DNA of 64,000 bases, taken from Blastocladiella emersonii ATCC 22665 (lineage: Eukaryota > Blastocladiomycota > Blastocladiomycetes > Blastocladiales > Blastocladiaceae). Of this stretch, positions 30,783 through 42,450 are shown piece by piece (positions within the stretch are counted from its first letter, which is position 1; every line of letters begins with the position of its first letter). Made by a program: the position numbers and the translations under genes. The stretch spans positions 1,674,001-1,738,000 of the forward strand of contig JANHCV010000004.1 of assembly GCA_025594325.1 (NCBI GenBank). The letters run 5' to 3'. The notes beneath the pieces are model-generated. The model saw only the letters and a program-made list of their open reading frames with translations. It was not told the origin of the DNA and searched no databases.

Positions 30783-32397
30783 ATGAATCAGAACGGAAAG
30801 AGTAGCCGCAACGGGCCGCCGGGGCTCGAGGCCTTCGTGAGCCCGGCCACGTTCCGGCCGCTGCCAAATGTACTCGGCGACGTCGTATCCAGCGAGCAGG
30901 CTTGGGGCTCATGCGATACTCCGAATGTAGCCGCTCCCGCTCGACGTGGCTGTGGCCAAGCACTTGAGTCCTGCTGCCGCGCAGCTGAAGCGGTCGTTCA
31001 CGATGCACGACCTCGCCGATCAGTCGAATCCCGTCGAGTTTTGCCACGTGCGCCTGGTCTCTCCGTAGTTCGGCTAGGCCCGTGCCCTAACGCGTTCGTT
31101 CGAGACTCTAGACGTTCCGCTGCTACAAGCTGCTCGAGGACTACACGCGGACCACGCTGCAGGCGACCCCGGCCGCCGACGAGCACCGCGCGACGATCAT
31201 GACGCTGTGGTACCACCGCATCGAGTCTCTGATCCGCCTCGACCTCATCGGCGTCGCGCTTGCCGAGTCCAAGGCGCTCGACCTCCCGCGCAACCCGCTT
31301 GCGTCGTGGGGCCTGCGCATCCTCGCCGCCCGCCTCCCCGCGCTCGGCGGCGACGCGTACCTGTCCGTTGACCTGTTCCACCGCCAGCTCACGGCCCTCG
31401 CGCAGCCGGGCGTGACGTCGCTGGCGGCCTCGCAATCGGCGCGCGTTGCGCTCGAGATCCGCCGCCAGCTCGTGACCGTCGTCGCGCACGACCTGCACGA
31501 CCCGCGGCTCCTCGACCAGCTCATCGCGTCCTTCCCGACCCCCGAAACCTCCGAGTGCGTGCCCGCGACCCTCGTCGCCGCGTGGTGGGCCGACCTCGCG
31601 CTCGTCGCGACCGCCGTCAGCCTGTTCCCGCGCGCCGAGGCGTTCCTCGCCAAGATCGACGCGCTCGGGACCGAGTACGCGGGGCTCGCCAACTTTGTGC
31701 GGTAAGCTCTTCCGCCTTGAAATTTTGAGCGCCGCGGCACTGACCCCGCGCGCGCTTCGCGTGTAGCGGCACCCTCCTCGCCGCGCGCGGCTCGCACCCG
31801 CAGGCCAGCCGCGTGTGGGACGACCTGGTCGCGCAGCTCAAGGCCGCGAGCGAGCGCATCCGCGCGTTCGAGGCCGCCAACCCGGACGCGCCGCCCGCGC
31901 TCGGCGACGCGGACGAGACGACGGGCGCGCCGGCGCCCATGAACGCCCAGCTGCGCGTCTCGGACTCGCTGCCCACGCTCCTCGCCGACCTGCCCGCCAG
32001 CGACCACGACGCCACACCGCCGCACGACGCGCTAGTACCCACCGCGGCCGAGTACGCCGCGGACCTGGCGTGGATCGCGCCGCTGCTCCCGCTCGTCGAC
32101 GCGATCGCGAACAACGCGATTGTCGCGCGCCAGTACACGGCGCCCGACGGCGCCATGGCGGCGGTGAACGGTGAGTCCTCGGCGCTCGACCAGCTCACGG
32201 CGGTCGCGCGGCGCGCCGGGTACACGGGGTCGGCCGTCGTCAGCAACCTCGCGGCGTGGATCGAGGTCACGCCGCCCGCCCGCCCGCCGCGGCCGCCAGC
32301 GACGGCGACGACTGTTCTCGACCGGAAGCGCGACGAGCTCGTCGCGATGATCCGGGCGACGGATGCGCCGGCGGTCGCGGCGATGCGGATGGGGTAG
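30783..32397 (+). CDS. TRAPPC12-like TPR protein (TRAPP III subunit)
   Basis: Join 30783..30869, 30931..31047, 31112..31701, 31767..32397 gives 474 aa; introns are 61, 64 and 65 nt. The second exon was found by frame and splice signals (PLPLDVAVAKHLSPAAAQLK then RSFTMHDLAD). The helical core (MTLWYHRIESLIRLDLIGVA; PLASWGLRILAARLPALGGD; SVDLFHRQL) resembles the helical-repeat region of TRAPPC12/TTC15, where an LWFVRL..L helix pair precedes SMRILHAEL. The N-terminal residues (GLEAFVSPATFRPLP) are Pro-rich. TRAPPC12 belongs to the metazoan and filamentous-fungal TRAPP III complex. Its position beside BET5 supports the call, but family assignment by eye is not decisive. Confidence 0.6.
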
Positions 32398-32539
32398 CGG
32401 GGATTGAAGTGGTGGTGGTGTTCAACCGTGGAATTGATAGTTTTCAAGCCATGAGCGACGCGCGTGCGAGACAAATCTGCGGCCTGAAAGCCGGCACTTC
32501 GTCGCCGCCCCCTTGTGTTACCGCTAGTCTCAAGTCACT

Positions 32540-33850
32540 ATGTCACGAATGGACCACGAAGCTCATGCATTGGCTCTCCCGGGCGGGTGGCCGCACAGCG
32601 CCGTTGTGGATCCGGCCGAAATCGATACTTTGGATGAGGGACCGACCTCGCGCCCCTCTTCGCCAGTTTCGACGCCAGAAGCCCACGAGAAGCCATCGTG
32701 CGGAATGCTGGACCAAACTATGCAACTTTTCGAGCTTGCTGGGCCTAATCCAGAGGGCGCACGTGGAACGTTTGGTCTTGACGCGACACCAGTTCGTACA
32801 GCTGCTCCGCGCGCAGTTGATGGCGACCTTGATCTTTCAACCGCACCTCATCTTGAAGCAGGCTCCTTAATTGCATCTGCGCAAGACTCGTCTCACTCTA
32901 GCAGAACCTCGATGTCTCTGCGGCCGCGGAGCCCTCGCTTAGTCGTGGTCCGCTACCCCGAGCCTGTTCCCCCGCATCGCTGCGACTCGGCCGGGACTGG
33001 GTCCATCGAAAACCTCGCGTCATCGTCGTCGGCGTGCCCTGATCAGCTTGCTCGCCCAGTCTCGCCCAAACGACCCGTCTTTGCCGCACCGTCTATGGAG
33101 CGGCCGAAATCGCCGACTCCCGTCAATGGTCGAGTTGTAGCTCGGCCGGCGAGTCCAAGTTCTCAATCATCGCGCACCGTGGAGACCAAGACGCCCTTTC
33201 CCGCCGCGGCCTCCTCTGCATCGCTCCGTGAGACGCTTGCTCATGTCCTTGATCGCTTCACCGCAGCTCGCGTGCAATACCAAGCGCATCTAGCAACGGA
33301 GCCGCCCACGCTCGGAGTCTTACTCTCGGCCTCATTCCGCGGATCCACCGGCGTGCCATCGTGCCGCACACCCCGAGCCTTTCTTGACAATCTTACGCTC
33401 CCTTCCATCGAGCGCGACGCGATTGCTCCCGAGTTTGCTGTTCACGTCGTCGGATGGCTCGAGCGCGAGTCAAAGTCGGCGCGACTTGACGCTAGCCCGC
33501 CGGTCCTCGCGATTCCTGCTTTCGCGGCTTCGCTTGCCCGAGCCGACCATGACGGGCAACTTACTTCTACTCTCGTCATTCATCTGATCGCCTCACTCGA
33601 TCTTTTCAGGTTCGTTTTTGAGGGGGCGAGTTGGAGCGATGGTGGAATCCCGCGTCGCGCTGCCTGTTTGATCGACCTCCTGGTGCGGATCATGCTTGCG
33701 CCCGAGACGGCGCTGCGGTGTCCCGAGTTGCGACCGTCCGAGCTTCTTGACCTGATTCAAGTTGCGCTGAACCGAACGAACCAAGGATCCGTGCTGCGGC
33801 GCCAAGTGAAGCTCGCGCTCGACGCGGTCGCTGCCGAGCGTGGTGAGTGA
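32540..33850 (+). CDS. uncharacterised protein, disordered N terminus and helical C terminus
   Basis: A single uninterrupted frame of 436 aa with no intron, unlike its neighbours. Residues 1-220 are Ser/Pro-rich and disordered, with repeated SP/SPxxP dipeptides (RPSSPVST, PKRPVF, PKSPTPVNG) that suit proline-directed kinases. Residues 225-436 are predicted helical (LRETLAHVLDRFTAARVQYQ; AVHVVGWLEREs; LTSTLVIHLIASLDLFRFVF; IDLLVRIMLAPE; LLDLIQVALNRT). Codon bias is weaker than in the upstream genes, and it is the last intact frame before the gene-poor region. I recognise no domain. Confidence 0.6.
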   Translation: MSRMDHEAHALALPGGWPHSAVVDPAEIDTLDEGPTSRPSSPVSTPEAHEKPSCGMLDQTMQLFELAGPNPEGARGTFGLDATPVRTAAPRAVDGDLDLSTAPHLEAGSLIASAQDSSHSSRTSMSLRPRSPRLVVVRYPEPVPPHRCDSAGTGSIENLASSSSACPDQLARPVSPKRPVFAAPSMERPKSPTPVNGRVVARPASPSSQSSRTVETKTPFPAAASSASLRETLAHVLDRFTAARVQYQAHLATEPPTLGVLLSASFRGSTGVPSCRTPRAFLDNLTLPSIERDAIAPEFAVHVVGWLERESKSARLDASPPVLAIPAFAASLARADHDGQLTSTLVIHLIASLDLFRFVFEGASWSDGGIPRRAACLIDLLVRIMLAPETALRCPELRPSELLDLIQVALNRTNQGSVLRRQVKLALDAVAAERGE

Positions 33851-34846
33851 CTGCTCGCGCAAGCCTGATGTGTCTGAGAATAAAGCCAGAGGTAGAATAA
33901 CATGATTTTCTCTCACTGGGCCACGAATATCGGCCGAGTCGTTCTGAGATTGTTCAAGCGACACCCGGACCTCTTCGCTCGCTCGCTCACGCGTATTCAC
34001 AAGCTTCTGTACAAGAGAGCTGATGTCAAAATCGAAGCAAATTTTGGGTTGAATCTAAAACAGTACTTGGACGAGCCGCTGAGACCTACCTGACTGACGT
34101 AGTTCGCGGCCATTTGAGCCCGCATCGCGCCTTTCGGAAGTGTTTGCGTGTCTAGGCAAACCCTACCTACGTGCTGCTTATTTGCGTGACTTGGGTGTGA
34201 TGTTTTGCAACGTGAATTGTGTAAGAAGAGGGACGTCGTTACGAGTACCGTGTTAAGTTGACGCGTTGCGCCACTCATGTGAATCATGATCGAGGTTCTT
34301 TCGCACCTCCATGCGGCGAGTTGTTCGAGTGGACGGACGAGCTTGCGTAGGTCGGCTTCTATGAGGCGCGAGAAGCGCGGGACGATGGTGTAAACCAAGT
34401 AACAATGACACAGTCGAGGTGTTGGTGGTTCTTTAGAGTGAATATATCTGTCCTATGTATTCAATCACGTATCTCCCGTCATGCCTCGGACCTGCGATTA
34501 AACCTTGCAGCGTTGCCAAGCGTCCGAGTCGTATCGCGTTTACCAAGTAAGGTCTCGCATTCAAAGTCAGACACGAAAAAAGGGCAGCTGCATGCCTGTC
34601 CGGGCGCTTGGTGAGTATCATGCTCTTTGAATTAGAGATTAGGCGCATCCCTCCGAGACTCACGGCCCAGACCCAACAATTTTGCGTGTAGAGCATCGCG
34701 AACACGGCCGTGATCGCGTACCAGGACCCCCCTTGTAAGCGCTTTCTCTCCACTTGGATCCATGTATGTAGCTGCTGAACCTATAGGCACAGAGAAGCTA
34801 CAAACTACTTTGCTGATAGCAACACATCACCCACGCTATCGCCACC

Positions 34847-34960
34847 GTCACCGAACGCACAGAGGATTGGGTCCTCTCGACGATGTTCACGGTCCTCAAC
34901 CTCACGCGGCTGCATCGTACGTGCGAAACGGCGATGCAAGCGTCAGTTCCTCACAACCGC
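34847..34960 (+). pseudogene. relic of a multispanning membrane protein gene (copy of the 49.7-kb gene)
   Basis: Read on the plus strand, VTERTE is followed directly by DWVLSTMFTVLNLTRLHRTC, matching exon 1 (MAELTE) and a middle piece of exon 2 (QWVLSTGFTVLNITRLHRMC) of the gene at 49707-50795. The start codon has become GTC and about 290 bp, including intron 1 and the first two membrane segments, are missing. About 300 bp of the 5' flank is also recognisably copied (34550-34846 against 49415-49706). It was therefore a genomic, not a retro-, duplication. Confidence 0.8.
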
Positions 34961-35077
34961 CACAATAGAGTCCTTGGTCATGGCAAAGTCGAGGTTGCCG
35001 ATGAGAGAAGGAGGCCCTTGAACTTGCTTCACTTAGTCGCAACATGCTGAACCCGTCTCGGTGCGTACGAGTGCGTA

Positions 35078-35324
35078 TGACGGCGTGAGGCGGGATCACG
35101 ACGACGCGGACGGACGCGATGGCCGTCGGACATGACAGCAGCGGAAGCGTTCGCCGCGAGAGAGTGGTCAGTCAGACCGTCGCGCGAGTACCTGGTCGAG
35201 ACACATACGCAGTTGGCTTCTAGGGCAGAGCGCAGGGCGAGCAAGTCGTGAGTGATCGGTCATGTTCGCACGAATGAGAGATCCAGCGCGACACGTCCCG
35301 GGTTGACGTTGACCTGCGACCCCG
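35078..35324. repeat. dispersed 0.24-kb repeat, copy A
   Basis: Direct copy of 39397-39635 with many substitutions and small indels. Shared blocks include TGACGGCGTGAGGCGGGATC, CGATGGCCGTCGGACATGAC followed by AGCAGCGGAAGCG, and GAGTACCTGGTCGA. Both copies run to GACCTGCGACCC. A shorter, more diverged copy may lie near 37810-37855. Confidence 0.85.
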
Positions 35325-36509
35325 CCGCGTGACGCGTGACGCTCTCCGCCGACTTGAGCTGGTCGTTCGCGTCGCGGCGCGTCGTGTCATGGCTGGCTGG
35401 AGCTTGGTGGTCGTCGACTGACGGGGAAGACCACCGCGCGCGCGTGGTGTTGTCGCGGAAGTTGCAGAAGTCGAGTTGCAGAAGCCGAGTCGCAGTTGTT
35501 GAGAGCACCGTGTTGAGCGTGAGCTTGACCATGGACAGCAGTCAATGATCGAGATGGCGGCAGCCGTTGCAGTTCTGGAACGACCGACGTCGAGGCACCC
35601 CGCCGCTTGAAGTAGTCGAAGCAGCGGAAGTTGAGCTTCGACGAGGGCAACAAGTGCGTGAGGCTCAGCCCGGCTCGACCCGGCGCCGTGCGTATCGGTT
35701 AGTTGAGAAGTCGTGGTGTTGTGCTCGCCCTAGCTCCGAGCGACGCGTCAGTCACGATTCTGTGGGCGGCAGCGAGCACATTGCGCGTACCATAAGCTAC
35801 CCCGCGGCTCGCTTGAACTCGATGCGCGTGGTCTTGGGGATGGACGACGATGCCCAGCTTGGACTCCTACTTCTTGCTGAACGACCCCGTGGCCCAAGCG
35901 GGTCATGATGGTCACGACCATGGCCAAGGCCGCGCGCTGGATCTGGATCAGCGAGCGAGTCCTCGAACGAGTCCTCGAGCGGGAACTTGAACGAGTGCGT
36001 ATGTTGAGCTCCTTGATGGGCGCGGGCTGGCCCACGCCCAATGCTGCTGCTGCTGCTGGCCTTGAACGCGCGCCTGCTGGTTCTCGGGTCGTCGTGTGTT
36101 GCCAAGGATCACGAGTCGCCGGAATGGAGAGTCACGGCGAGGATCAGCAACAGCAAGATGTAAGTAGTCATCGGTGATAGTTTTCGTGGTGACCGACGAC
36201 GAAGCGACGGACAACACGTACCATCCATCCATCATCCATGCAGGGCAATGTACGCCGCCCGCCGTCTTGGACTCGCGCCGCGCTGCGCGGTCAGTCGAGC
36301 GTCGAGCGTTGAGCGTCATGCCGTACGTTGAACGTGAGCGTTGAGCGCGGCCGACTTAAGGCGTCGTTGTAGCTTGTTGTTGCAGTAGTAGTCGAGCGAC
36401 TCGGTCCGTCGAACTTGCGCGCACAACCCCCGCCGCGGGCAGCCGCGCAACGGTTACTACAGGATCGGTCGTGGGTAAGCGATGAGTGCATGGCGGCCAC
36501 TACGAGACC

Positions 36510-37223
36510 ATGAAAAAAAAAACTCGTACCGTCGCTCTGCTTGAGGCAAACCGCCGAGAGGAAGCGGCCTTGCTGCGAGAACTGGGCGAGAAACACGAGG
36601 AGCAGTTGATGGTCGCGGAACAGCCCGCCATCGCCGCAGCCAGTACGCCCGAGTGCGAGCTTAAAGTTGTCGCTGCTACGCGGAAGCCGCCGACCCAGGT
36701 CAGTGACAAGCCGAGCGATGGATGTCGTGAAAACGCGCGTACCGTCACCGAGCCACTGTCGCCGCAATCTGGATCCACGCGATCCGCGTTGAGTTTGACC
36801 TGCATCTTGACGCATCGATCCCGGACGGCGGCGCGGTTCGATGACAGCGCCGCGAGTCGGAGCACGTACCAGCCGGACGTTGAGGAGGTAGAGCGTGAAT
36901 GCCTGCCTGGAATGACGTGCGCCGCGTTAGCAGACGTCGCGGAGCGTGCCCTAGTCGTACCGGATGTAGCAAAAGCGCCGCCGAACATGACCGAGGACGC
37001 GAGGAGCGGGATGAGTCGCGTCGAGTCGAGTCGAGTCGCGTCGCGTTCCGTCAACGCCGCAGTTGCTGCTGTTGCTGACTCGGGACTACGTATGGTTGCA
37101 GATTCGAGGTCACTCATCTCGTGGGCGAGCGGGCGGCGGTCAATGGCCATCAGCGTACCGCGTGGATCCCAGTCGCCTGCACACCGGGTACTCGCCACGA
37201 GCGTGACGAGCTACCGCTGCTGA
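36510..37223 (+). CDS. doubtful open reading frame
   Basis: An ATG-initiated frame of 237 codons beginning MKKKTRTVALLEANRREEAA. The first 50 residues look like a charged helix; the rest is compositionally unremarkable, and the opposite strand holds an equally long frame. A GTCGA-rich microrepeat near 37020 lies inside it. No domain is recognised. It sits among decayed repeats, so chance openness is likely. Confidence 0.2.
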   Translation: MKKKTRTVALLEANRREEAALLRELGEKHEEQLMVAEQPAIAAASTPECELKVVAATRKPPTQVSDKPSDGCRENARTVTEPLSPQSGSTRSALSLTCILTHRSRTAARFDDSAASRSTYQPDVEEVERECLPGMTCAALADVAERALVVPDVAKAPPNMTEDARSGMSRVESSRVASRSVNAAVAAVADSGLRMVADSRSLISWASGRRSMAISVPRGSQSPAHRVLATSVTSYRC

Positions 37224-39396
37224 TGCTGCGAGCTCGTGAAACTCGAAGAACAAGAGCAGTAGGTTGATCGTTGCGGCGCGCCGTGGAAGCGCTCATTCCG
37301 CACCACCACCGCAATCGAGTTCTTGGCCACGGCAAAGTCGAGGTCGGCGAGGAGGAGAGCGAGACCCTTGAGCTTGACCCGCCGAACTGCGACGCGCCGC
37401 CGAGCCCATATCGGAGTGGAAAGAGTAGTCGCAGTTGCCTGACGATGCTCGCGGCCGCGGAAGAAGTGCGTCGGGCTGGTCGTCGCGTGTTACGGTCTGT
37501 CTTGTTGAATCCCACTAGACTCGGGGGCGAATCGTCAGCATCCGTGGCAAGTAATCGAGCGAGGGAGCAGCTTGTCGCGTACCCACCCACCAAAGCATCG
37601 CTCGCCACCCGAGTTTTGGTCGCCGTGCTGCGCGGCAAGCTTGCTGGCGAGTAGCGGAACCGGGTCGACGTGGAGGAAAAAGAGCTTGACGCGCGCGCCT
37701 CAGCCTTGTTGACTACGGCGTCGATGCGATGCTCGAGAAGCGGATGGTCGCCATCGTTGGATTGCCGCCGTTTCGACTCGGAGCACGATGGACCGCGCGT
37801 CAGACCTAATGCAGCGCAACGAGCGAGCAAGGCGTGAATGATCGATCATCGGCTTATGAGCGGGGGTTGCGGCGACCATGAGAACACGTTCCATGCTGGA
37901 CAATGACCTGCGCGCTTCCGCCGCTGCCGACACGAGCACGACGACGACCACTTGGACTCGAGCGTGCGCGCGCGGAGCTCGTGAATGAGAGTCGTTGATT
38001 CGTGTCGCGCGCTCCGAGCTCGATCATGTCGCGCGCGGGGTCATGAGCCATAGTCGATGCTCTCCGCGGCCATGGCCACGGCGCGAGGCCACAGACACGT
38101 GCTGCTGGGCTGGACGATGGCGAACGCGAAGCGTGGCGAAGCGTCGAGGTTGCCGAAGCAGCACATGAGCGACCACGAGGAAGATGATCTGGACACGCTT
38201 GAGGAAAAAGGAAGAGCGCTGGTGGAGATACAATCGATCGACAGCCCTCGTTGCTCAAGCGAGCAGCGCCTACTCGCAGGAACCAAGTTCGCGCGCGTCA
38301 GCCCGCCGTATTCGCAACCACGACGCGCAAAAGAGGTGGAGCGTGGAGTACCGTCGCGGAAACAAGTCGTTGTCGTCGTGAAGCACCGCTGGTCGCGGCA
38401 ACGGCGTCGAGGATGGACGCGAGTACAAGCGCGGAGGAAGAAGAACTTGAAGCAGGTCGAGTCGGCTACACGGCGGATGCACTCGCGCGGCTCGGTCAGT
38501 ATGATCCGCCGTGCGGACGGTCTCGTCTCGTCTCGTCTCGGCCACGCGTACCGATATCATCGAGTTGCTGTGTGATCCGCCCGCGGCCGCGGTTCTCCTT
38601 GAGCTTGATCTCGTCTCGGTCGACGCGTACATGACTTGGAAGCGGTGGTGGAGATTGGCGATGCAGCCGAGGCCGTCCGTGTACGTGTATGAGTACGAGG
38701 CGAGCAAAGCAGCTGCCGCGGACGAGCGAGCAACGACGCGGTAGCTCGTCGTTACGCTGAGCGCGCGCACGTACAAACACGAGTCGGGTCGATGCGAGCG
38801 AGGAGAAGTAGCGCGGCTTCCATCTACTAACGGTCGTGGAGAACAGACGTCAGCGATCCCGGATTCGCGCGCACGGGTGTGGTGGAGGGAAAGATGAGGG
38901 CGTCACGTTCCAGGTCTGCTACTCGAGTGCTGCTGAGTGTCGGTCGACTCGTTGGTGCCGTAGATCGTCGTCTCTCGTGGATCGTGATGAGCTCGCAGCC
39001 GAACGTCCCGCCGTTCATCTTGATCGTGTAGTTCGTGGCCGTCGCCTCTGCTACACGAAGCCGAAGTTGCTGACGATCACCGAGTCGTAGCCCTTGATCT
39101 CGCGGTCGAGATGCGCGCTCGAGTGCGCGCCGTGGTAGTCGTCAGAGTAGTCGTAGCTGCTGCTGTCGCGCTCTGACGGACCTCGGCCGGCCGTGTTCCG
39201 TTCGGGCAGAATCCATTCCTCTAGACTCGAGCAACGCGTCATTTTTCCCGTGACGACGCGGCGGCAGGAGATCGGTAGCGTACCTTCGGAGTGGTAGTAC
39301 CACCGCCCACTGGCGCAGCGGCGGCGGCGGACGCGAACACGGCAATGTCGGCTTGGCGGGGCGCGGATGATGTTGACCTGGATCGACTTGAAGCGC

Positions 39397-39635
39397 TGAC
39401 GGCGTGAGGCGGGATCACGATGTTGCGTGCGCACGCGATGGCCGTCGGACATGACAGCAGCGGAAGCGATCGCGAGAGTGGTCAGTCGGACCGTCGCGTG
39501 AGTACCTGGTCGAAGCACACACGATGGGTTTCTAGGGCAGCGCGACGAGCGTGCAAGTTGTGAGTGATCGGCTGTGCTCACCGCGGTATGCGACCTAAAG
39601 TGACACGTCCCAGGTTGAGGGTGACCTGCGACCCT
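39397..39635. repeat. dispersed 0.24-kb repeat, copy B
   Basis: Partner of 35078-35324 in the same orientation. It ends in the shared GACACGTCCC..GGTTGA..GTGACCTGCGACCC block. Confidence 0.85.
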
Positions 39636-41484
39636 GGAGCCTTAGTCGAGCGACTTGGGCCCTTGCACTTGCGCACGGGCAGAGCCACGCAATTCTTACT
39701 CCAACGGATGCTCGTGAGTGGGGGCGTCGGTCATGACGAAGCCGTAGTTGCGTACCGTCGTCCACGGAAGGCGAGCTTGCCCCTACACGAACAGCGACGC
39801 TCATGTCAGTTCGTGCCGTGCAACGGGTCTTGGATGCACGCGTACCGGGACACCGGGATGGACCCGCTCGCTGCTATCACGCGATCCATGTTGAGCTCGA
39901 CCTGCTTCTTGACTTACAGGTCACTCGGCCAGGGCGACGCGACGCGACGCGATGCGTGTGCGGCCGGAGCGATGTCGGCAAAGATGCGTCCCGCCCTCAC
40001 GTGTGTAGCGAGCCTGATGTCGGGACCGGCGCGAGGTTGTCGGGTGCGGTTGCCGGTCGTTGCGGGCCCGACTGACCGGCCATGAGGGAGAACTCCTCGA
40101 TGCCGCCGCCGTCTGGACGGACACGCGTAGCGTCAGTAGACATCTCGGCGCGTGCACCTTGTGTACCGGAGGTACAGCAGCCGAGCACGAGTGTAGCGCG
40201 ACGCTCGAGATGCAGGCGTTGAGCGCCGACCGGTCGGCATACACATGCTGACGCGCAAGTCAGTTCTGGTTCCGATCGGCGGCCGTGGCCGTGCGCGTAC
40301 CGAGCTTGAGCCCCTGCTGGGGCGTAGCCCTGAAGGGCGTAGCGACGCCGTGTCACTCGTCGTGCGGCGAGTAGTCGCGCTACGCGCTACGCGGAACGCT
40401 GGAACGCGCCCAGTGACAATGCGTCGACGGTGCCCACGCGTGTTGGCAGGCGTGCGCCCGGGTACGAATGGCGTGCACGTCGAGCGAGTTTGCGTGGTGA
40501 TGCAGAAGCGCGAGGTGGAAGGCGGGGAGTCGATAGCGTCAAGGAGTCAACCGGTTCGAAGAAGGAGCGTTGCCCGTAATGCGTAGGCGCGACGCGTTTC
40601 TGGAGACAAGCGTGACCGGCGCGCGCGCACGCTTCAAGGCGTCGCGTCTCCCACGGCCGCGAGACAATGCGTGACTTTCATGTGGCACTGTGACGCGGCA
40701 ACTTTCGCCCCGCACAGTTTTACCATGAATGCAAGGGCTTCCAACAAGTCGTGGTACTAGAGGCACTCGCACCATTTCGAACCAGAGGTCGCCCCGATCG
40801 CCTGCCGCCTCGGCACGCTCGGGAAGCTGTTTGCCGGTTTCGGTAGCCAGCGAGCATGAGAACTCCACCTTGGGCCCAGCTAGACGTCGTCCATGATACG
40901 CTGAGCCAGTCACGCGAGGAGATCCGCCTGCCGTCGCGTCGCCGCCCTGCGCCCGATCGCCACTGCTCTGCACTCGCACTGCAGACCTGCTCACATCCAC
41001 AACTCATCCACTCCAAGGCGCCCACAACCGACCGGGTTCCACAACCCGATCAGTGTCGCGGCTCCCCGTCCGCTTCGACCTCACGCGGGCCACTTGCCAC
41101 CGCGGCGCCAGTGGCCCCAACAGCGGCAGTCTTACATGTTGCTCCATGAGTCCGAGAGAAAGAGTTGGAATGAAGAGCGCTTCAACTGCTTCCCACAAGG
41201 ACGCGTTCCGTGCAACGCGCACGCAGTTGCCCCTTTACACGCGCCGCGTGTGAACACCGCGAACGCGGTCCGCGTTGGCTCACGCGATCGTCCCGCTTCC
41301 GTCTTCGCAATACGCTCGTAAAGCGTGTCCGAGCGTTGCTTCGCCGTTGTCCTGGCAGCTGCTCTCGCGGTGAGGCGTCGACGTGCCCGAGGCCGCCCAT
41401 GAACGCCGCGCCGAGCCAGCCGACGTCGTCTCACCCCTCACACCGATCTGCCGCGAACGCATCTAATGAAAACCAACCGCAACT

Positions 41485-42105
41485 TGCTGCATTTTGTCTT
41501 CCAGCTGTTCATGACTTTGTGGTTGTCGCGGACTGGCAGAATCCGGTGTTGACCGTGCAGCGCCTGAGTGCGCATGCCGCGCTCAGCAGGTTGGTCGGAT
41601 GGGCGTTCCCGCGCTCAGTGATCGGGCACAGCGGCATTGAGTCGTATGAGATCAAGGCGGTTGTGGACGGGCTTCACGGCGACTACCAGCGCGTCAAAGA
41701 GTTGCTGTACAAGCTTGAGAAGCGCCCGTTGACAAGCTGCGCGACGAAACGGCTGTCGCTGTCGCGATCACGTTGTTTAGTCCTTGGATCGCGCTCGGCG
41801 GTGCGGCCTCACTACGGCGCTGTTCTAAAGCTTGCGCGCCACGTTCGTCGCGCTTGGTACAACGCAGGAGGTCTTCGCGGGCAAGACGGGTAACCATTGG
41901 CGGCAGCTTCGGCCTCGGCAAGAACGCCGCCGCCATCGCGGCCGACCTCATGGAGAAGGCCGAGTCGTTTGTCGTCGGCCGCACGAGGGCCTGCCGCTGC
42001 TCGTCTCGGGCCGCGTCCAGGCGCCGCCCCGCGTGTTTGAGTGTAGTTCGAGCGCGCGCCAACCGCGCTGCATCGCCGCCCATCATGTATCATAACCCAT
42101 CCTGA
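41485..42105 (+). pseudogene. remnant of an unidentified membrane-protein-like gene
   Basis: Plus-strand coding-like sequence from about 41485 reads SGIESYEIKAVVDGLHGDYQ and RVKELLYKLEK. The signal then moves by one base near 41730 to a frame reading KLRDETAVAVAITLF and, later, GGSFGLGKNAAAIAADLMEK. No start, splice site or in-frame continuation joins these pieces, so at least one frameshift is needed. The hydrophobic VAVAITLFSPWIALGG could be a membrane segment. Family unknown. Confidence 0.35.
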
Positions 42106-42352
42106 TGATCGTTAGATTGACCAAATTCATTCCGTGCGTTTCTGACCTGCCCTTTCCCATGTCGAGCGTGGTGCGCGCGGTGCGAACGGCCTTGAAACGC
42201 GACGCGATGTGGCTCAACTCGGCCAGCCGCTGCGCCACCTCGGGCTGACCCCCCTCGGACCACTCACCGCCTTGCTCATCTTGCTGTTCATAAGGGCGAC
42301 TGACTGGAACGGCGAGGATCGAAGAAGCTGAGAGCTCACTGAGCAGCTACGC

Positions 42353-42359
42353 TATAAAA
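42353..42359 (+). promoter_or_regulatory. TATA box of the 42.45-kb gene
   Basis: TATAAAA lies 92 nt before the ATG at 42451, followed by a CT-rich leader (CTCTCCTCCAGCTCC). Confidence 0.7.
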
Positions 42360-42450
42360 CTCGGCCGAGCCCCCGCTCTCCTCCAGCTCCGCTTTCTAAC
42401 CTTCAACAGGATTCTCTCTCGACACAGACTCTGTTCCCCATACAACCACC

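Larger units (their letters stand above)
33851..42450. other. gene-poor, decayed 8.6-kb region
   Basis: No convincing intact gene. Third-position GC bias fades and open frames seldom exceed 200 codons. What it holds: a relic of the multispanning membrane family (34550-34970), a 0.24-kb repeat pair (35078 and 39397), related coding-like fragments scattered over 34.9-39.3 kb, one doubtful ORF (36510) and one gene remnant (41485-42105). It looks like a duplicated and decaying accessory island. I found no transposase or reverse transcriptase motif. Confidence 0.5.

Noticed and set aside
33851-42450. Autonomous transposon in the gene-poor region
   Set aside because: No transposase, reverse transcriptase or integrase motif and no terminal repeats could be identified.
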